Made by a program: the position numbers and the translations under genes. The notes under the pieces are model-generated. The model had not been told where the DNA came from. It made no database searches and saw only the letters and a list, made by a program, of their open reading frames with translations. DNA of 64,000 nucleotides from Lachnospiraceae bacterium (GTDB taxonomy: Bacteria; Bacillota; Clostridia; Lachnospirales; Lachnospiraceae): contig JAAUZD010000028.1 in NCBI GenBank assembly GCA_014804785.1, positions 119,404 to 183,403 of the forward strand. Reading direction: 5' to 3'. Shown here in pieces: positions 62,696-64,000 of the stretch (position 1 is its first letter; the number at the start of each line of letters is the position of its first letter).

Positions 62696-62815
62696 ATGAT
62701 TTTGCAGTACCAATCCGCTCTAATATTCCAGCATCTGCTCCAAAGCAACAATATTTCGCACTTCCCCCCAGGTCTTCAACCAAACCGCACAACAGACATG
62801 GTATTCATTACATAA
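62696..62815 (+). CDS. Possible 39-residue small ORF, unrecognised
   Basis: GAAAGGGG lies about nine bases before the ATG. The frame reads MILQYQSALIFQHLLQSNNI and ends SHFPPGLQPNRTTDMVFIT. It follows the terminator of the candidate RNA by 52 bases, so it would be translated only when that terminator is read through. No family is recognised. Confidence 0.3.
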   Translation: MILQYQSALIFQHLLQSNNISHFPPGLQPNRTTDMVFIT

Positions 62816-62817
62816 AA

Positions 62818-63024
62818 ATGTTCCCCATAACAAAGCAGTATCTCATACGTTATCGCACAGAGGGAAATTCTTTTGCTTCCATGATTCAAAATATTATCAA
62901 TGTAAATTCTAAAAAAATCATTTCCGAATGTCAAACCTATCTTGACAATTATGCCGCTGGAAAACATCCTAATTATTCCACCAACATTGACTATCTTCTA
63001 TCTAAACTTCATGAAAAAAATTAA
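62818..63024 (+). CDS. Possible 68-residue ORF, unrecognised
   Basis: An ATG two bases past the previous stop opens MFPITKQYLIRYRTEGNSFA and continues to DNYAAGKHPNYSTNIDYLLS. It has no ribosome binding site of its own and would depend on coupling. The sequence looks protein-like (mixed helical, charged) but matches no family I know. Its stop overlaps the end of the next gene on the other strand by four bases. Confidence 0.4.
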   Translation: MFPITKQYLIRYRTEGNSFASMIQNIINVNSKKIISECQTYLDNYAAGKHPNYSTNIDYLLSKLHEKN

Positions 63025-63377
63025 GACTCTTCATCTTCCCTCATCTTCGCCTCGTATTCCGCCTTCTTTTGCTGTTCCAGTTTTTCTTCCAAAAGCGCTT
63101 TCAGCTTATCCTGCGCGGAGTCAAAGCTGCTTAGCAGCTTATTCCATTCTTTTATGGTAAATGACTGCCCTCCGATTTGAAAGCTTTCCTCAAGTTCTCC
63201 TTTTTTCGCTTTCTCATATATCTCATTTTTTCTGTTGCTGATTTCCTGCATGAGTTCCTTTGTGGTCATGTCAGATACTGCTGCAAGGCTTTCATAAAAA
63301 CTGCCGTTTCCTTTCGTCTGCGGCTTCCCTGCCTGTGCCTGATAATCATATCCTTTTCCTACTCCTGTAACTGCCAT
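63021..63377 (-). CDS. Small coiled-coil protein, unknown function
   Basis: AAAGGAG lies about seven bases before the ATG. The 118-residue product starts MAVTGVGKGYDYQAQAGKPQ; TTKELMQEISNRKNEIYEKA and the later DSAQDKLKALLEEKLEQQKK are long amphipathic helices, and the tail is highly charged. GGQSFTIKEWNKLL sits between them. It looks cytosolic and structural, similar in style to the 16.6-17.0 kb protein. No family is assigned. Confidence 0.7.
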   Translation of the reverse strand: MAVTGVGKGYDYQAQAGKPQTKGNGSFYESLAAVSDMTTKELMQEISNRKNEIYEKAKKGELEESFQIGGQSFTIKEWNKLLSSFDSAQDKLKALLEEKLEQQKKAEYEAKMREDEES

Positions 63378-63545
63378 TCTTTTTCTCCTTTAAGCGCTTC
63401 CGTCTGTATACATGAGCTATCCCGTTATTGGTTTTCCCTGATTATTATATCGGTCCAGCTAAGCAGAACTTTACCCCCAAAACATTGTCCAAAATATTCA
63501 CCACAGGAAGCTGCTTTTACGATATGATAATTATATATAAACGAG

Positions 63546-63950
63546 ATGCATTACCGCTTGACCTTCGGCTCAACAACGTTAGTGCACACAAAATACTTCA
63601 ATCTTGACGGGGTCAATCTGACCCATAAGGAATTTTATGAAAAGTTGATAGAATGTGATACTCTGCCTGTTACCAGCCAGATTCCGCCCTATGACTTTGA
63701 AGAAGCAATCCGCAAGGTGACTGATACAGGAGATTACGCCATCATCATTACCTTATCCAGTAAATTATCCGGCACCTATCAGAGCGCATGCATTGCTACA
63801 AGCGAATTTGAAGGCAAAGCGTTTGTTGTGGACGGAGAAGTTGTGATGCTCGGCAAATCCCGCGGCTCCAGACAGGGAAATAACCTTCTCGCCGAACACA
63901 TTAAATCTTCCGGCGGTATTGCCGTTGCATATTTTGCGGTTTCTGAATAA
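63546..63950 (+). pseudogene. DegV-family fatty-acid-binding protein, decayed
   Basis: The frame holds recognisable pieces of DegV: RLTFGSTT, DGVNLTHKEFYEKLIECDTL, VTSQIPPYDFEEAIRKVTDT and IITLSSKLSGTYQSACIATS, then EFEGKAFVVDGEVVMLGKSR. In intact DegV proteins VVDSEN and the DGEVVMLGK segment are separated by roughly 70 residues, so a large internal deletion has joined them. The N-terminal 25-30 residues (IVTDS motif) are missing too, and the frame ends soon after GNNLLAEHIKSSGG instead of continuing for about 80 residues. DegV binds fatty acids for FakA; this copy is surely non-functional. Confidence 0.8.
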
Positions 63951-64000
63951 TCTCAGAACACCGCCTGCACCAGAAACATATATAGCACAGTTCCAAGGGC

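Overview
The window reads as chromosomal DNA of a low-to-moderate GC, Gram-positive anaerobe of the class Clostridia, most likely family Lachnospiraceae. The basis is AGGAGG-type ribosome binding sites on almost every gene, lipoproteins with Firmicutes lipoboxes, an AgrC-like GHKL kinase with a LytTR regulator, a LicT-controlled beta-glucoside PTS operon, a DUF6483 protein and a TnpV remnant. This is inferred from content; no 16S gene is present. The mix of housekeeping genes (ispF, clpP, birA, dus, an mraY homologue, three tRNAs) with accessory genes and decayed genes suggests chromosome rather than one large mobile element.

Layout. 1-8.6 kb: two lipoprotein genes, a 319-bp palindromic element, a YcaQ-type protein, an esterase, an EamA/MarR-GNAT operon with an operator-flanked promoter, a GNAT, a DfsB/ClbS protein and a broken AAA-DUF4143 ATPase. 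8.7-13.3 kb: beta-glucoside operon bglP-bglA-licT with promoter, RAT site and attenuator. 13.4-19.6 kb: SanA-like protein, a DUF6483 protein, an MqsR-like toxin with a zinc finger-HTH-Panacea antitoxin, and an AgrC/LytTR-type two-component system. 19.7-24.8 kb: a Bce-like ABC transporter with a NarL-type two-component system. 24.8-31.7 kb: a second-type clpP coupled to an AraC regulator, ispF, a HEPN/MNT pair, LacI plus MATE, and a metallo-beta-lactamase pseudogene. 31.8-36.3 kb: methyltransferases and an island of decayed genes (TetR, TnpV, a CD3324-like fragment) beside AlkC, SRPBCC and a DUF4160/DUF2442 pair. 36.4-44.2 kb: an OmpR-kinase-ABC operon, an ABC-F/zincin pair and a chemoreceptor. 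44.3-53.2 kb: an XRE-methyltransferase fusion, tRNA-Met, tRNA-Val and tRNA-Gly, and a minus-strand run RNase H, MraY-like, dCMP deaminase, VWA, MoxR ATPase, LRR. 53.2-64 kb: membrane proteins, a Mbeg1-like hydrolase, AGCS symporter, MATE, Dus, BirA, a candidate orphan RNA and a DegV pseudogene.

Most likely cooperating sets: bglP takes up and phosphorylates beta-glucosides, bglA cleaves the 6-phospho-sugar and LicT relieves attenuation; each ABC/two-component cluster looks like a sense-and-resist module against antimicrobial peptides; MoxR and VWA proteins form an AAA-remodelling pair with an LRR partner. Candidates for less-described biology are the VWA-MoxR-LRR run, the three-domain Panacea antitoxin, the AraC-ClpP coupling, the ABC-F/zincin coupling, a promoter-to-terminator RNA near 62.5 kb, a family of 29-bp intergenic repeats and the 319-bp palindrome. 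At least five genes are broken, several by internal deletions that remove active-site segments.
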